A stretch of 40,203 nucleotides of DNA from Pseudomonadota bacterium (GTDB lineage: Bacteria; Desulfobacterota; Binatia; Binatales; Binataceae): the NCBI GenBank assembly GCA_021325025.1, contig JAJPHZ010000012.1:1-40203 (forward strand), read 5' to 3'. The position numbers and the translations under genes were made by a program. This document shows positions 32,329 through 40,203 of the stretch, piece after piece. The notes beneath the pieces are model-generated. The model was not told the origin of the DNA. It searched no databases and worked only from the letters and a program-made list of their open reading frames with translations. How positions within the stretch are numbered: position 1 is the stretch's first letter; the number at the start of each line of letters is the position of its first letter.

Positions 32329-34230
32329 TTAGCCGAGTTCAGCCCGCATGCGATGCCACGCCGCGCGGATCTCCTCCACTGAGCCTTCATCCTCGATGGT
32401 CGAGATGTCGCCGGGGTCGCGGTCGAGGATTACCGCCTTGAGCACGCGGCGCATGATTTTGCCGCTGCGCGTTTTGGGCAGCGCGCTAACAAAGTTGATG
32501 TCGCCGATGACGGCGACCGGTCCCAGTTGACGGCGCACCGTATCGCGACATTCCTGCGCCAGTTGCGTCGAGGGCTGATAGCCGGGCTTGAGCGCGATGA
32601 ACGCCGCCAACACCTCGCCGCGCAACTCGTCGGGACGCCCGGTGACACCGGATTCGGCCACCGCGGGATGCTCCAGGAAGGCGGTTTCGACCTCCACCGT
32701 GCCGATCCGGTGGCCGGCGATTTTGATGATGTCGTCGGCGCGGCCGCTGAACCAGATGTAGCCGTCTTCGTCCAGGTGTGCGGCATCGCCGGTGAAGTAC
32801 GCGCCCGGGATCTGCGACCAATAATCACGCGCGTAGCGCTTGGGGTCGTTCCAGATGGTCGGCGTCAGGCCCGGGAAGGGCCGCGTGATTACCAGCAGTC
32901 CCTTTTCGCCCGGCTCGCAGCGCCTGCCTTCCAGGGTGCGGATTTCCACCTCGAAACCGGGCATCGCCACGCCCGCGGAGCCGGGCTTGATGGGCAGCAT
33001 GTGGATGCCGTACGGATTGCCCATCACCGGACCGCCGGTTTCGGTCTGCCACCAATGGTCCATTACCGGGACGCGGTCGTGAAATACGTCTTTTTGTAAC
33101 CATCGCCACGCTGGGGCGTTGAGCGCCTCGCCGGCGCAGAAGACGCGCTCGACGCTGTCGAGGTTGTAGCCACGCGCCGGCTCCGTGCCCGACTTCATCA
33201 GCATCCGCACCGCAGTCGGTGCGGTGAATATACCGGTGACGCCGTTCTCCGCCACGATGCGGTAGAAGTTCTCGGGTCCCGGATGGTCGAGGGCGCCTTC
33301 ATAGGCGATAGTGGTGCACCCGGCCAGCAGCGGCGCATACACGATATAACTGTGACCGACGACCCATCCGATGTCAGAGGTCGACCACCAGACGTCATTT
33401 TGCTTCATCCCGAAGCACCACGCGGCGGTGGAGCGGATTCCCACCTGGTAGGCGCCATGGCTGTGAACGGCGATCTTGGGGCTCGCCGTGGTGCCGGATG
33501 TAGCGAGCAGGTAGGCAGGCTCGTTGGCCTCCATCGGCTCGAAGTCAAATGGATGGCCTTCGCCGGCCTTGAGAAAATCCTCCCACAGGATGTCTGTGCC
33601 GGGCCTGAGGTCGGCGGGGGCTTTGCCGCGCGCCAGCATTACCACTTTTTCGATCGGCGAGTCAGGCTGCGCGAGGGCGTCTTTGGCCAGCTTCCACAGG
33701 TCGACCTTGTTGCCCTTGCGCGTGGTGTGGTCGGCCGTTATCAGCACGCGCGCGCCCGCCAGGCGGCATCGCTCGGCCAGCGCGCCGGCGCCGAAGCCGG
33801 CGAATACCACCAGGTGAATGGCGCCGATGCGGGTCGTGGCGAGCATCGTCATGATCGCCTCAGGCATCGTCGGCATGTAAATCGCGACGCGGTCGCCGCG
33901 CCGCACGCCCAGCGCGCGCAGCGCCGCCGCCACGCGCTTCACTTCGCCCAGCAATTGCGCATAGGTGAACAGGCGGCGGCTGCCGTCCTCGTGTTCGGCG
34001 ATCAGCGCGGTGCGTCCGCCGTTGCCGCGCTCGACCTGCAAGTCCAGCGCGTTGTAGCTGATGTTGGTGGTGGCGCCCACGAACCATCGAAAGGTCGGCG
34101 GCTCCCATTCCAGCACCCGCTCCCAAGTGCGGAACCAGAATACTTCGCGCGCGGCGCGGGCCCAGAAACCCTCGGGGTCGGTGCGCGCCTCATGCTGCCA
34201 GCGCTTGTAAATCGGGCTTACGACTTCCAT
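32329..34230 (-). CDS. Acetyl-CoA-synthetase-like acyl-CoA ligase
   Basis: This 633-residue protein is close to the length of Acs and activates a short-chain carboxylate through an acyl-AMP. ACS N-terminal features (NISYNALDLQVERGNGGRTA) are followed by the phosphate-binding loop LLATSGTTASPKIAVH, DHWWQTETGGPVMG (the double Trp limits the acyl pocket, favouring acetate), YFTGDAAHLDEDGYIWFSGR, and the C-terminal PKTRSGKIMRR with the catalytic, usually acetylatable Lys. The loop differs from the common TGxPKG form. The start ATG 34230 follows GAGGA at somewhat long spacing. It is divergent from the GT9 gene and first in a run with doxX and the copper ATPase. Confidence 0.92.
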   Translation of the reverse strand: MEVVSPIYKRWQHEARTDPEGFWARAAREVFWFRTWERVLEWEPPTFRWFVGATTNISYNALDLQVERGNGGRTALIAEHEDGSRRLFTYAQLLGEVKRVAAALRALGVRRGDRVAIYMPTMPEAIMTMLATTRIGAIHLVVFAGFGAGALAERCRLAGARVLITADHTTRKGNKVDLWKLAKDALAQPDSPIEKVVMLARGKAPADLRPGTDILWEDFLKAGEGHPFDFEPMEANEPAYLLATSGTTASPKIAVHSHGAYQVGIRSTAAWCFGMKQNDVWWSTSDIGWVVGHSYIVYAPLLAGCTTIAYEGALDHPGPENFYRIVAENGVTGIFTAPTAVRMLMKSGTEPARGYNLDSVERVFCAGEALNAPAWRWLQKDVFHDRVPVMDHWWQTETGGPVMGNPYGIHMLPIKPGSAGVAMPGFEVEIRTLEGRRCEPGEKGLLVITRPFPGLTPTIWNDPKRYARDYWSQIPGAYFTGDAAHLDEDGYIWFSGRADDIIKIAGHRIGTVEVETAFLEHPAVAESGVTGRPDELRGEVLAAFIALKPGYQPSTQLAQECRDTVRRQLGPVAVIGDINFVSALPKTRSGKIMRRVLKAVILDRDPGDISTIEDEGSVEEIRAAWHRMRAELG

Positions 34231-34357
34231 CTCGGGTTGTAATCCTCAAGGAAGAGGATAGTTGTCGAGTAAAGATTGGCAAGGGACCATACCTTGGCGG
34301 CCGGAGCGCGCCTGCCTTGTCATATCCGAGGACGTATGATCTGATCCATTGTCCGCT

Positions 34358-35410
34358 ATGAACAACGGTAACAGCGCGCAAGCGGCGCCGCGCCGGATTT
34401 TGATCATCCTGATGGGCTCGATTGGCGACGTGGTGCGCGCATTGCCCCTGCTGGGGCGGCTGCGGCGCGCTTATCCGCATGCGCACATCGCGTGGGCGGT
34501 GGAACCCAAATCGGCGCCGGTCATCGACGGCCATCCGTGGCTGGACGAGATGATCATCTACAATCGGCGCGCGCCGTGGTCGTTTCCTTTCTTTTTGTAT
34601 CGTGTGCGCGCCGGCCGCTTTGACCTGGTGCTCGACCTTCAGCGCCATCTCAAAAGCGGCCTGGTCGCCTGGATGTCCGGGGCGGCGGACCGCATCGGCT
34701 TTGCTGCCGCGAATACCAAGGAATTCAATCACTGGTTTTCCCGCCGTCACATCGCCCCACAGCCCAACATGCGGCTTAAGCTGATGCAGTATCAGGGTTT
34801 TGGCGACGCCTTGGGCATCGCCGGCGCGCCCATCGAATTCGGCCTTGAACCGCGCGAGGAGGATTTGCACCGCGCCGCCGCACTTATCGGCGATACCAAC
34901 CGGCCGCTGCTCGGCGTAATCCTGGGATCGTCATGGGAAAGCAGGATTTATTTCGCCCAACCGGCGGCGGAGGCGATTATTGAACTCAATCGCCGCCACG
35001 GCCTGGTGCCGATGCTGCTGGGCGCGCCTGACGAACGCCGGTTGGCCGACGGCGTCCGCCGCCATCTGGGCCGGCTGGAGGTTATCGATCTCGCGGGGCG
35101 AACCCGGTTGAAGGACCTTGCCGCACTGTTCCATTATTGCCGGGCCGCGTTCGGACCCGACTGTGGTCCGATGCATATCGCGGCGGCGGTCGGATGCCCG
35201 GTCGTGTCGCTGTGGGGCGCGACGGCGCCCGAGCGTTCGGCGCCGTGGGGCTTCGCCGAGCTGGCGATCAAGGCGCGCATCCCCTGTCATCCGTGCTACC
35301 TGCGCCGCTGCCCGATTGACCGCGAATGCATGCACCGCATACAACCAGGCGAAGTGGTTGGCGCGGTGGAGCGGGCGATACTGCGCTCTGCGGCCCAAAA
35401 CCGGATATGA
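34358..35410 (+). CDS. Glycosyltransferase family 9 (heptosyltransferase-like)
   Basis: The protein has 350 residues with a GT-B fold. RRILIILMGSIGDVVRALPL (about 13-32) is the N-terminal GT9 signature, FDLVLDLQRHLKSGLVAW follows, and GPDCGPMHIAAAVGCPVVSL, then WGATAPERSAPWG (about 255-290), is the donor-binding motif. A Cys-rich tail, CHPCYLRRCPIDRECMHRI, is typical of this family. GT9 enzymes add heptose or similar sugars to lipopolysaccharide core on the inner face of the cytoplasmic membrane, which supports a Gram-negative envelope. ATG 34358 begins MNNGN. It heads a plus-strand run of glycosyltransferases; the next gene starts 30 bases after its stop. Confidence 0.93.
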   Translation: MNNGNSAQAAPRRILIILMGSIGDVVRALPLLGRLRRAYPHAHIAWAVEPKSAPVIDGHPWLDEMIIYNRRAPWSFPFFLYRVRAGRFDLVLDLQRHLKSGLVAWMSGAADRIGFAAANTKEFNHWFSRRHIAPQPNMRLKLMQYQGFGDALGIAGAPIEFGLEPREEDLHRAAALIGDTNRPLLGVILGSSWESRIYFAQPAAEAIIELNRRHGLVPMLLGAPDERRLADGVRRHLGRLEVIDLAGRTRLKDLAALFHYCRAAFGPDCGPMHIAAAVGCPVVSLWGATAPERSAPWGFAELAIKARIPCHPCYLRRCPIDRECMHRIQPGEVVGAVERAILRSAAQNRI

Positions 35411-35440
35411 CCACGCGCAGTGAAAGGCGGCCGTTGTGGC

Positions 35441-36136
35441 ATGGGTGAGGGACAAGTCAAGATTTCGGTGGTGATGCCGATCTACAACGAGGCAGCGACT
35501 TTGCGGCAAGCCATCTCCCGCGTGCTCGATTGCGGCTTTGACTGCGAGGTGATCGCGGTCGACGACGCTTCGACCGACGGCACGCGCGAGTTGCTCAAAC
35601 AATTGGAGCATCCGCGTGTGCGATGCCTGTTTCATTCGGTCAACCGCGGCAAGGGCGCCGCGCTGCGGCTGGGCTTTGCTGCGGCGACCAATCCAATCGT
35701 GGTAGTGCAGGACGCCGATTTGGAATATGACCCGCGCGACTACCGCGACCTGTTGGCGCCGCTGATCGACGGGCGCGCGGACATGGTCTACGGGTCGCGA
35801 TTTCTGGGCGGGCCGCATCGCGTGCTGTTCTTCTGGCATTACGTGATCAACCAGGGCCTGACGCTGTTGGCCAATGCGCTGTGCAATCTCAACCTCAACG
35901 ACATGGAGACCGGGATGAAGGCGTTTCGGCGCGACAAGCTGGCGGCGCTCACGCTGACCGCCAACCGCTTCACCTTCGAGCCGGAAATCACGGTCAAGGC
36001 GGCGCGCGCCGGCTGGCGGATTTACGAGGTCCCGATTTCATACTCGGGGCGCACCTACGCCGAGGGCAAGAAGATCGGATGGCGCGACGGCGTCGCCACC
36101 ATCGCGGCGCTGCTCTATTACCGGGTGTTCGACTGA
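35441..36136 (+). CDS. Glycosyltransferase family 2 (polyprenyl/dolichol-phosphate sugar transferase-like)
   Basis: The protein has 231 residues. VKISVVMPIYNEAATLRQAI starts the GT-A fold, IAVDDASTDGTRELL binds the nucleotide, VVVQDADLEYDPRDYRDL holds the DxD motif, and YGSRFLGG, then FTFEPEITVKAARAGWRIYEVPISYSGR, form the acceptor region typical of DPM1/GtrB-like enzymes. There is no C-terminal membrane domain. Such enzymes move a sugar onto polyprenyl phosphate. ATG 35441 is chosen over GTG 35420 because homology begins at VKISVV. It follows the GT9 gene with a short gap and probably shares its message. Confidence 0.92.
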   Translation: MGEGQVKISVVMPIYNEAATLRQAISRVLDCGFDCEVIAVDDASTDGTRELLKQLEHPRVRCLFHSVNRGKGAALRLGFAAATNPIVVVQDADLEYDPRDYRDLLAPLIDGRADMVYGSRFLGGPHRVLFFWHYVINQGLTLLANALCNLNLNDMETGMKAFRRDKLAALTLTANRFTFEPEITVKAARAGWRIYEVPISYSGRTYAEGKKIGWRDGVATIAALLYYRVFD

Positions 36137-36542
36137 AGCCGCCCGCTGCCGATTAAGCGGCCGGATGAAGGAGGAGAAGAACGGAGCCGGAATCGCCGCA
36201 GCCGTTGCTCTCCAGCGCGCCGTGGATGGAACTGAGGACGTGGAGCAGGCGATGCTCATTTTGACCCGGCAACTTGGTCTCCGCTTAATCGATCTCGTCC
36301 CCGGCTTTCAAAGCACGGCCCGCCAGGTTAACTTGCTGCATTACCCGTTGGATACGCACTGGAATCGGCAGGACAGGTCCCTCGCGGCCAAACTGACTTT
36401 CGGCTCCTTACCCGGGAGCGCCGCAGGCACGACCCACGTCCGCATCAGACAAGGCCCCGTTGCCGATGCAGGAGACGCCGCGCGCGAGCGCAGTATGGCT
36501 GCGGCGCACCGGATGCGGCGGTCTGTTGAGAGCAATTAGATC
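36137..36542 (+). other. 406-base gap inside the glycosyltransferase cluster, no convincing gene
   Basis: An open frame at 36165-36539 (124 codons, beginning MKEEKNGAGIA) spans most of the gap and ends just before the next gene. Its residues look random (long Arg/Ala/Gly-rich stretches, no known motif) and its middle part is less GC-rich at third positions than real genes here. I see no RNA gene, repeat or clear promoter in it. Confidence 0.3.
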
Positions 36543-37682
36543 GTGACCGTTGCAGCGGAAAGCAGGCGGACGTTGCGCGTGGTCGGGGTCGATCCGGAAT
36601 TGGGCTTTGCCGGCGGCGAAAGCCAAGTGCTGGGCCTGACCCTGGAACTGCTCAAGCTCGGCCACGACGCGCAATTGCTGTGCGACCCCGGCGGATTGCT
36701 GTGGCAGCGCGCCCGAGCGGCGGGCGTCGGCTGCCATCCGCTGAGAATCCGCAACGCGCTGGACCTGGCCGCCGGGATGCGGCTGCGCGCATTTCTTTCC
36801 CGCCATCGCTTCGACGTAGTGCATTTTCACACCTCGCGTGCCCATGCGATGGCGCCGTTCGCGTCGGGGATGGCCGATGCATTGGTGGTTACCCGCCGCA
36901 TGGACTATGTGCCCAACCGATGGTTTGCGCCCTACCTCTATAACCGCGCGGTGGACGGTGTGGCCGCCATCTCACAGGGTGTCGCGCGCGCATTGAAGGC
37001 CGCGGGCGTGGCGGCCCAGCGGATCGCCGTTATTCCCAGCGGTGTGGATTGCGTCCGCTTTGCTCCGCCCGATGATGAACAACGGGCCGCGGCGCGGCGC
37101 GCGTTGGGACTCCAACCCGCGCAGATCGCAGTGGGCGCGGTGGGAGCGTTGGAGTTGCGCAAAGGGCATCGGTTCCTTGTCGATGCCATGGCCGAACTGT
37201 CCCGCGCCAACCTTGCGCTGCGGTGCTTTGTAGCCGGCGACGGGTCTCAGCGGGCGGCGCTGCAAGAGCAGGTCGACCGGCTGGGACTTGGCCCGGCAGT
37301 GCAGCTGCTGGGTAGCATCGCCGATCCGCGCACGCTATTTTGGGCAATCGACATCTTCGTTCAGCCGTCGGTGATGGAAGGGCTGGGCGTGGCGTTGCTC
37401 GAGGCGATGGCCTGTGGGCTGGCGGCGGTGGCCAGCCGGGCGGGCGGGATGGCGGAAGTGATCGAAGACAGGCTTGATGGAGTGCTGGTCGCGCCCGGGG
37501 ATCAGGCCGCGATTGCGCGCGCAATCGCGCAACTGGCCGACTCGCCTGCGATGCGCTCCTCACTGGGGGGCGCTGCCCGTACTCGCGCCCTGCAAAATTT
37601 CAGCGTTGCGGCGATGGCGCGCCAGACGCTGGCCTTGTATCAGTCCTGCATCGGGAGAAAGCTCAAACGATGCGCAGCATGA
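36543..37682 (+). CDS. Glycosyltransferase family 4 (GT-B, glycosyl transferases group 1)
   Basis: The protein has 379 residues. GFAGGESQVLGLTLELLKLGHDA (about 21-43) is the N-terminal glycine-rich loop, DVVHFHTSRAHAM follows, IAVIPSGVDCVRFAPP is the linker, VGAVGALELRKGHRFLVDA opens the C-terminal domain, and PSVMEGLGVALLEAMACG carries the EX7E motif of retaining GT4 enzymes. It probably adds a hexose to an envelope glycan with the GT9 and GT2 upstream. GTG 36543 is the start used; homology begins soon after, with no better codon. Its last 13 bases overlap yicC, so it is coupled to the housekeeping genes that follow. Confidence 0.92.
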   Translation: MTVAAESRRTLRVVGVDPELGFAGGESQVLGLTLELLKLGHDAQLLCDPGGLLWQRARAAGVGCHPLRIRNALDLAAGMRLRAFLSRHRFDVVHFHTSRAHAMAPFASGMADALVVTRRMDYVPNRWFAPYLYNRAVDGVAAISQGVARALKAAGVAAQRIAVIPSGVDCVRFAPPDDEQRAAARRALGLQPAQIAVGAVGALELRKGHRFLVDAMAELSRANLALRCFVAGDGSQRAALQEQVDRLGLGPAVQLLGSIADPRTLFWAIDIFVQPSVMEGLGVALLEAMACGLAAVASRAGGMAEVIEDRLDGVLVAPGDQAAIARAIAQLADSPAMRSSLGGAARTRALQNFSVAAMARQTLALYQSCIGRKLKRCAA

Positions 37683-38560
37683 CCGGCTTTGGACGCGGCA
37701 GGGCCGAGCGCGGCGATCTCCAGGTGCAGGCCGAGGTGCGTTCGGTCAATCAGCGCTTTTTGGAAATCAAGCTTAATCTGCCGCGCGGATGGAGCGAGCA
37801 GGAGAGTGAATTCCGCAAACTGATTGGCGCTACCGCTGCACGCGGACGGATCGAAGCGGTAATCCGCAGCGTCGGACCGCGTCCCGCCGGGCGGTTGATT
37901 ATCAACGAAAAGCTGGCCCACAGCTATATCGAGGGGTTGCGCGCGCTTAAGAAGCGTCTGGGACTCAGTGGAGAGGCCGGGATCGAGGCGTTGCTCAGCC
38001 GTCCGGAAATCTTTCAGATCGTCGAGCAGGAACCGGAACTCGGACCCGAGCTGGCGCTGGGCCGCAAGGCGCTGGCCGAGGCGCTCAAGGCGCTCGAGGC
38101 GGAGCGGGAGCGCGAGGGCAAAAGCCTCAAGCGCGACCTGACCAGCCGCCTGGCCCGGATTCGCACCTTCGCCCGGCAGATTGGCCGTCTGGCGGAGGAA
38201 TCGCGCCGGGCGATTGTCGAGGGGTTTCAAAAACGGGTCCGTGAACTGTTGGCGCGGCCCGGCAACGACGAACTACGCCTGATCGAGGAAAAGCGTCTGT
38301 ACGAGGACGCTGCGCTGGCCGCGCAGCGGGCCGATATCAGCGAGGAGCTTGCCCGCTTGCGGGCCCATCTGGAGGCGCTGGGCGAACTGTTGTTGCGCGA
38401 GGGCGCGGTGGGCAAGGAAATCGAGTTCTGGCTGCAAGAGGTGGGGCGGGAAGTTAATACGATCGGCTCCAAGTCGCAAAACCCCGCCCTGTCGCGGCTG
38501 ACGGTGGCGATCAAGGGGGAGCTGGAAAAGATGCGCGAACAGGTGCAGAACGTGGAGTAG
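37670..38560 (+). CDS. yicC: YicC/YloC-family endoribonuclease
   Basis: The protein has 296 residues. MRSMTGFGRG is the characteristic start, VRSVNQRFLEIKLNLP follows near residue 25, and the C-terminal DUF1732 region reads DISEELARLRAHLEALGELL, then GKEIEFWLQEVGREVNTIGSKSQNP. YicC/YloC members are RNases implicated in mRNA and small-RNA turnover. The gene is almost always beside gmk, as here (yicC, gmk, rel). Its start overlaps the GT4 gene by 13 bases. The length and all conserved blocks are normal. Confidence 0.95.
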   Translation: MRSMTGFGRGRAERGDLQVQAEVRSVNQRFLEIKLNLPRGWSEQESEFRKLIGATAARGRIEAVIRSVGPRPAGRLIINEKLAHSYIEGLRALKKRLGLSGEAGIEALLSRPEIFQIVEQEPELGPELALGRKALAEALKALEAEREREGKSLKRDLTSRLARIRTFARQIGRLAEESRRAIVEGFQKRVRELLARPGNDELRLIEEKRLYEDAALAAQRADISEELARLRAHLEALGELLLREGAVGKEIEFWLQEVGREVNTIGSKSQNPALSRLTVAIKGELEKMREQVQNVE

Positions 38561-38629
38561 GACATCGGGCCGTGGCGGTTGGCGGAAAATGGCCCTTTCG
38601 ACCGCCCGCCAAGTTCGATAAACTTCAAG

Positions 38630-39253
38630 ATGGACTCACAGTTGCCATCGCGGCGCGGGATCATCTTTATAGTTTCAGCGCCTTCCGGCGCGGGTAAAAC
38701 CACGATTTCGCGCGCCGCGGTGCAGCAAATCGACGGCCTGACGCCGTCGGTTTCGCTGACAACCAGACGCCCCAGGAACGGCGAAGTTGAAGGGATCGAT
38801 TACCAGTTCGTGAGCGAGGAGGAATTCCAACGCAGCCTTGCGGCTGACGAGTTGGCCGAATGGGCCCGGGTATTTGACGCCTGCTATGGCACCCCGCGCC
38901 GCCCGCTGGAGGACGCCATCCACGACGGCCGCGACATGCTGCTGGATATCGACGTGCAGGGCGCGCGCAGCCTGCGCGCGCGCTATGCCAAAGACGCGGT
39001 GACCATTTTTGTCCTGCCGCCCAGTTTCGAGGAGCTCGAAGAGCGGCTGCGCGGACGCGGGACCGAGGACGCCGCGGCGATCGCCCGGCGGCTCAAGCGC
39101 GCGCGCGAGGAATTCCGCGCCTATCCCGAATACGATTACCTGATTATCAACGCCAACCTCGCCGACTCGCTGGCCCAACTGGGAGCGATCGTCAGGGCGG
39201 AACGTTTAAGGGTTGCGCGGCTGCGCGAGGAGATCGCGCCGTGGAAGAGCTAG
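38630..39253 (+). CDS. gmk: Guanylate kinase
   Basis: A 207-residue enzyme making GDP from GMP and ATP. The P-loop SAPSGAGKTT lies at residues 16-25, SLTTRRPRNGEVEGIDYQFV is the GMP-binding region, and DMLLDIDVQGARSLR holds the conserved Asp/Gln pair, with EFRAYPEYDYLIIN toward the C-terminus. ATG 38630 (MDSQLPSRRG) puts the P-loop at the normal place; TTG 38579 would add 17 residues without similarity. Its end overlaps the start of rel by 13 bases, so the rpoZ gene that commonly follows gmk is not here. Confidence 0.96.
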   Translation: MDSQLPSRRGIIFIVSAPSGAGKTTISRAAVQQIDGLTPSVSLTTRRPRNGEVEGIDYQFVSEEEFQRSLAADELAEWARVFDACYGTPRRPLEDAIHDGRDMLLDIDVQGARSLRARYAKDAVTIFVLPPSFEELEERLRGRGTEDAAAIARRLKRAREEFRAYPEYDYLIINANLADSLAQLGAIVRAERLRVARLREEIAPWKS

Positions 39254-40203
39254 CCGAACCCCCAAAACAGCACGACCAGCTCGAAGAACTGATCGATCGG
39301 GTCAGGTCCTACAATCCCCATGGGGATGAGGCCCTGATTCGCCGCGCCTATGACTACTCCGCCCGCATGCATCGCGGACAAAAGCGCATGTCGGGTGAGC
39401 CCTATGTCACCCATCCGCTCAACGTCGCCCTGATTATCGCCCAGCTCAAACTCGACGTGCCCTCGATCGTCACCGGATTGCTGCACGACGTGGTCGAGGA
39501 TACCAGCGTGTCGCTGGCCGACATCCAAACCCTGTTCGGCTCCGAAATCGCCACCCTGGTCGACGGCGTTACCAAGGTTTCGAAAATCACGTTTCAGAGC
39601 CGCGAGGAGAAGCAGGCGGAGAATTTCCGCAAGATGATCATCGCGATGGCGCAGGATATCCGCGTCGTGCTGATCAAGCTGGCCGACCGGCTCCACAACA
39701 TGCGCACGTTGGATCATCTGGCGCCCGACCGCCAGGTCGAAATCTCCCGCGAGACAATCGAAATCTATGCCCCGCTGGCCCATCGCATGGGCATCTATTG
39801 GCTTAAGTCGGAACTGGAAGACGCCGCGCTGCGCTATTTGGATCCGGCCGGCTACCAGATGCTCAAGGCGTTCGTCGCCAAGACCCGGGTCGAGCGCGAA
39901 GAGTACATCAAGGCCGTCATCCAAATCTTAAGCCAGCGCCTGGCCGAAGCGGGCGTCAAGGCGCAGGTCACCGGCCGGCCCAAGCATTTCTACTCGATCT
40001 ATACCAAGATGCAGAACGAGGGGCTGGCCTTCGAGGAGATCTACGACGTGGTCGCCTTCCGCATCATCGTGGATTCGGTGCGCGAATGCTACGAGGCGTT
40101 GGGCGTGGTGCACGCCAACTGGAAGCCGGTGCCGGGCCGCTTCAAGGACTATATCGCGCTGCCCAAGCTCAACATGTACCAGTCGCTGCATACCACGGTG
40201 ATC
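39241..40203 (+). CDS. rel: Bifunctional (p)ppGpp synthetase/hydrolase, N-terminal part (open at right edge)
   Basis: The first 321 codons are present; the gene runs off the window. The HD hydrolase domain is intact: RAYDYSARMHRGQKRMSGEP, THPL with His58, GLLHDVVEDT with His82-Asp83 and the Glu86-Asp87 pair, and LIKLADRLHNMRTL. The synthetase domain begins around residue 240 (VTGRPKHFYSIYTKMQ) and continues to the edge. An intact HD motif suggests hydrolase activity, as in Rel/SpoT and unlike RelA of E. coli. The start is GTG 39241, within the last codons of gmk, so the two are coupled. Confidence 0.95.
   Translation, partial: MEELAEPPKQHDQLEELIDRVRSYNPHGDEALIRRAYDYSARMHRGQKRMSGEPYVTHPLNVALIIAQLKLDVPSIVTGLLHDVVEDTSVSLADIQTLFGSEIATLVDGVTKVSKITFQSREEKQAENFRKMIIAMAQDIRVVLIKLADRLHNMRTLDHLAPDRQVEISRETIEIYAPLAHRMGIYWLKSELEDAALRYLDPAGYQMLKAFVAKTRVEREEYIKAVIQILSQRLAEAGVKAQVTGRPKHFYSIYTKMQNEGLAFEEIYDVVAFRIIVDSVRECYEALGVVHANWKPVPGRFKDYIALPKLNMYQSLHTTVI

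Noticed and set aside
34317..34340. TTGTCA and TATGAT upstream of the GT9 gene as a promoter
   Set aside because: The hexamers are only 12 bases apart, too close for a sigma-70 type promoter.
36165..36539. 124-codon frame in the glycosyltransferase gap
   Set aside because: No homology that I recognise, random composition, and base use unlike neighbouring genes; kept only as a note in the gap entry.
1..40203. CRISPR arrays, rRNA genes and intact insertion sequences
   Set aside because: No regularly spaced repeats, no conserved rRNA segments and no transposase with terminal inverted repeats were seen.

Overview
The window is 40.2 kb of high-GC bacterial DNA. It is dense with genes, which are often translationally coupled through TGATG or ATGA stop/start overlaps. 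The gene content suggests an uncultured soil or sediment lineage with a Gram-negative envelope. It includes two CaiB/BaiF CoA-transferases, three TIM-barrel amidohydrolases of the DSHxxE type, an LLM-class flavin/F420 oxidoreductase, a PPOX-class flavoprotein, a xanthine-dehydrogenase-type molybdoenzyme, and a GT9 heptosyltransferase-like enzyme with other glycosyltransferases. Together these recall Candidatus Binatota (Desulfobacterota_B). That placement is inference from gene content only; no phylogenetic marker was compared.

Layout. (1) 1-910: a decayed tyrosine recombinase pointing at the 3' end of a minus-strand tRNA-Lys(UUU), which looks like the edge of an integrated element lying to the left. 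(2) 1067-6041: two coupled CoA-transferases on the minus strand, then a divergent zinc-free alcohol dehydrogenase-like gene, an epoxide-hydrolase N-terminal remnant and an amidohydrolase. (3) 6245-12711: a tightly packed plus-strand operon of thiL, two tandem CNNM/CorC-type membrane proteins, larB, an ABC1/UbiB-family kinase-like gene and an AlkZ-related gene. It is followed by lexA behind a promoter that carries an inverted repeat. (4) 13685-22324: minus strand, with an amidohydrolase, an MFS transporter, an LLM oxidoreductase, and a periplasmic (Tat-exported) three-subunit molybdoenzyme headed by a small membrane protein. (5) 22438-28282: a WYL-domain regulator, a Thr-Pro-rich lipoprotein-like propeller protein, a crotonase, an amidohydrolase, a PPOX protein and a small secreted protein. 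(6) 28407-34230: minus strand, with a truncated duplicate of that secreted protein, a GT2 glycosyltransferase that runs into the duplicate, a copper P-type ATPase, a DoxX protein and an acetyl-CoA-synthetase-like ligase. (7) 34358-40203: plus strand, with GT9, GT2 and GT4 glycosyltransferases, then yicC, gmk and a rel/spoT gene running off the end, with no rpoZ between gmk and rel.

How the genes may work together. The CoA-transferases, CoA ligase, crotonase, alcohol dehydrogenase, aldehyde-oxidoreductase-like complex, amidohydrolases and LLM oxidoreductase suggest broad catabolism of organic acids, aldehydes or aromatic and cyclic compounds through CoA thioesters. The glycosyltransferases suggest envelope glycan assembly. 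lexA, the AlkZ-related gene and rel belong to stress responses. I see no CRISPR array, rRNA or intact mobile element. The features most worth follow-up are the orphan-LarB operon, the CoA-transferase pair in which only one member keeps the catalytic Asp, the molybdoenzyme operon with its extra membrane gene, and the duplicated secreted-protein locus.
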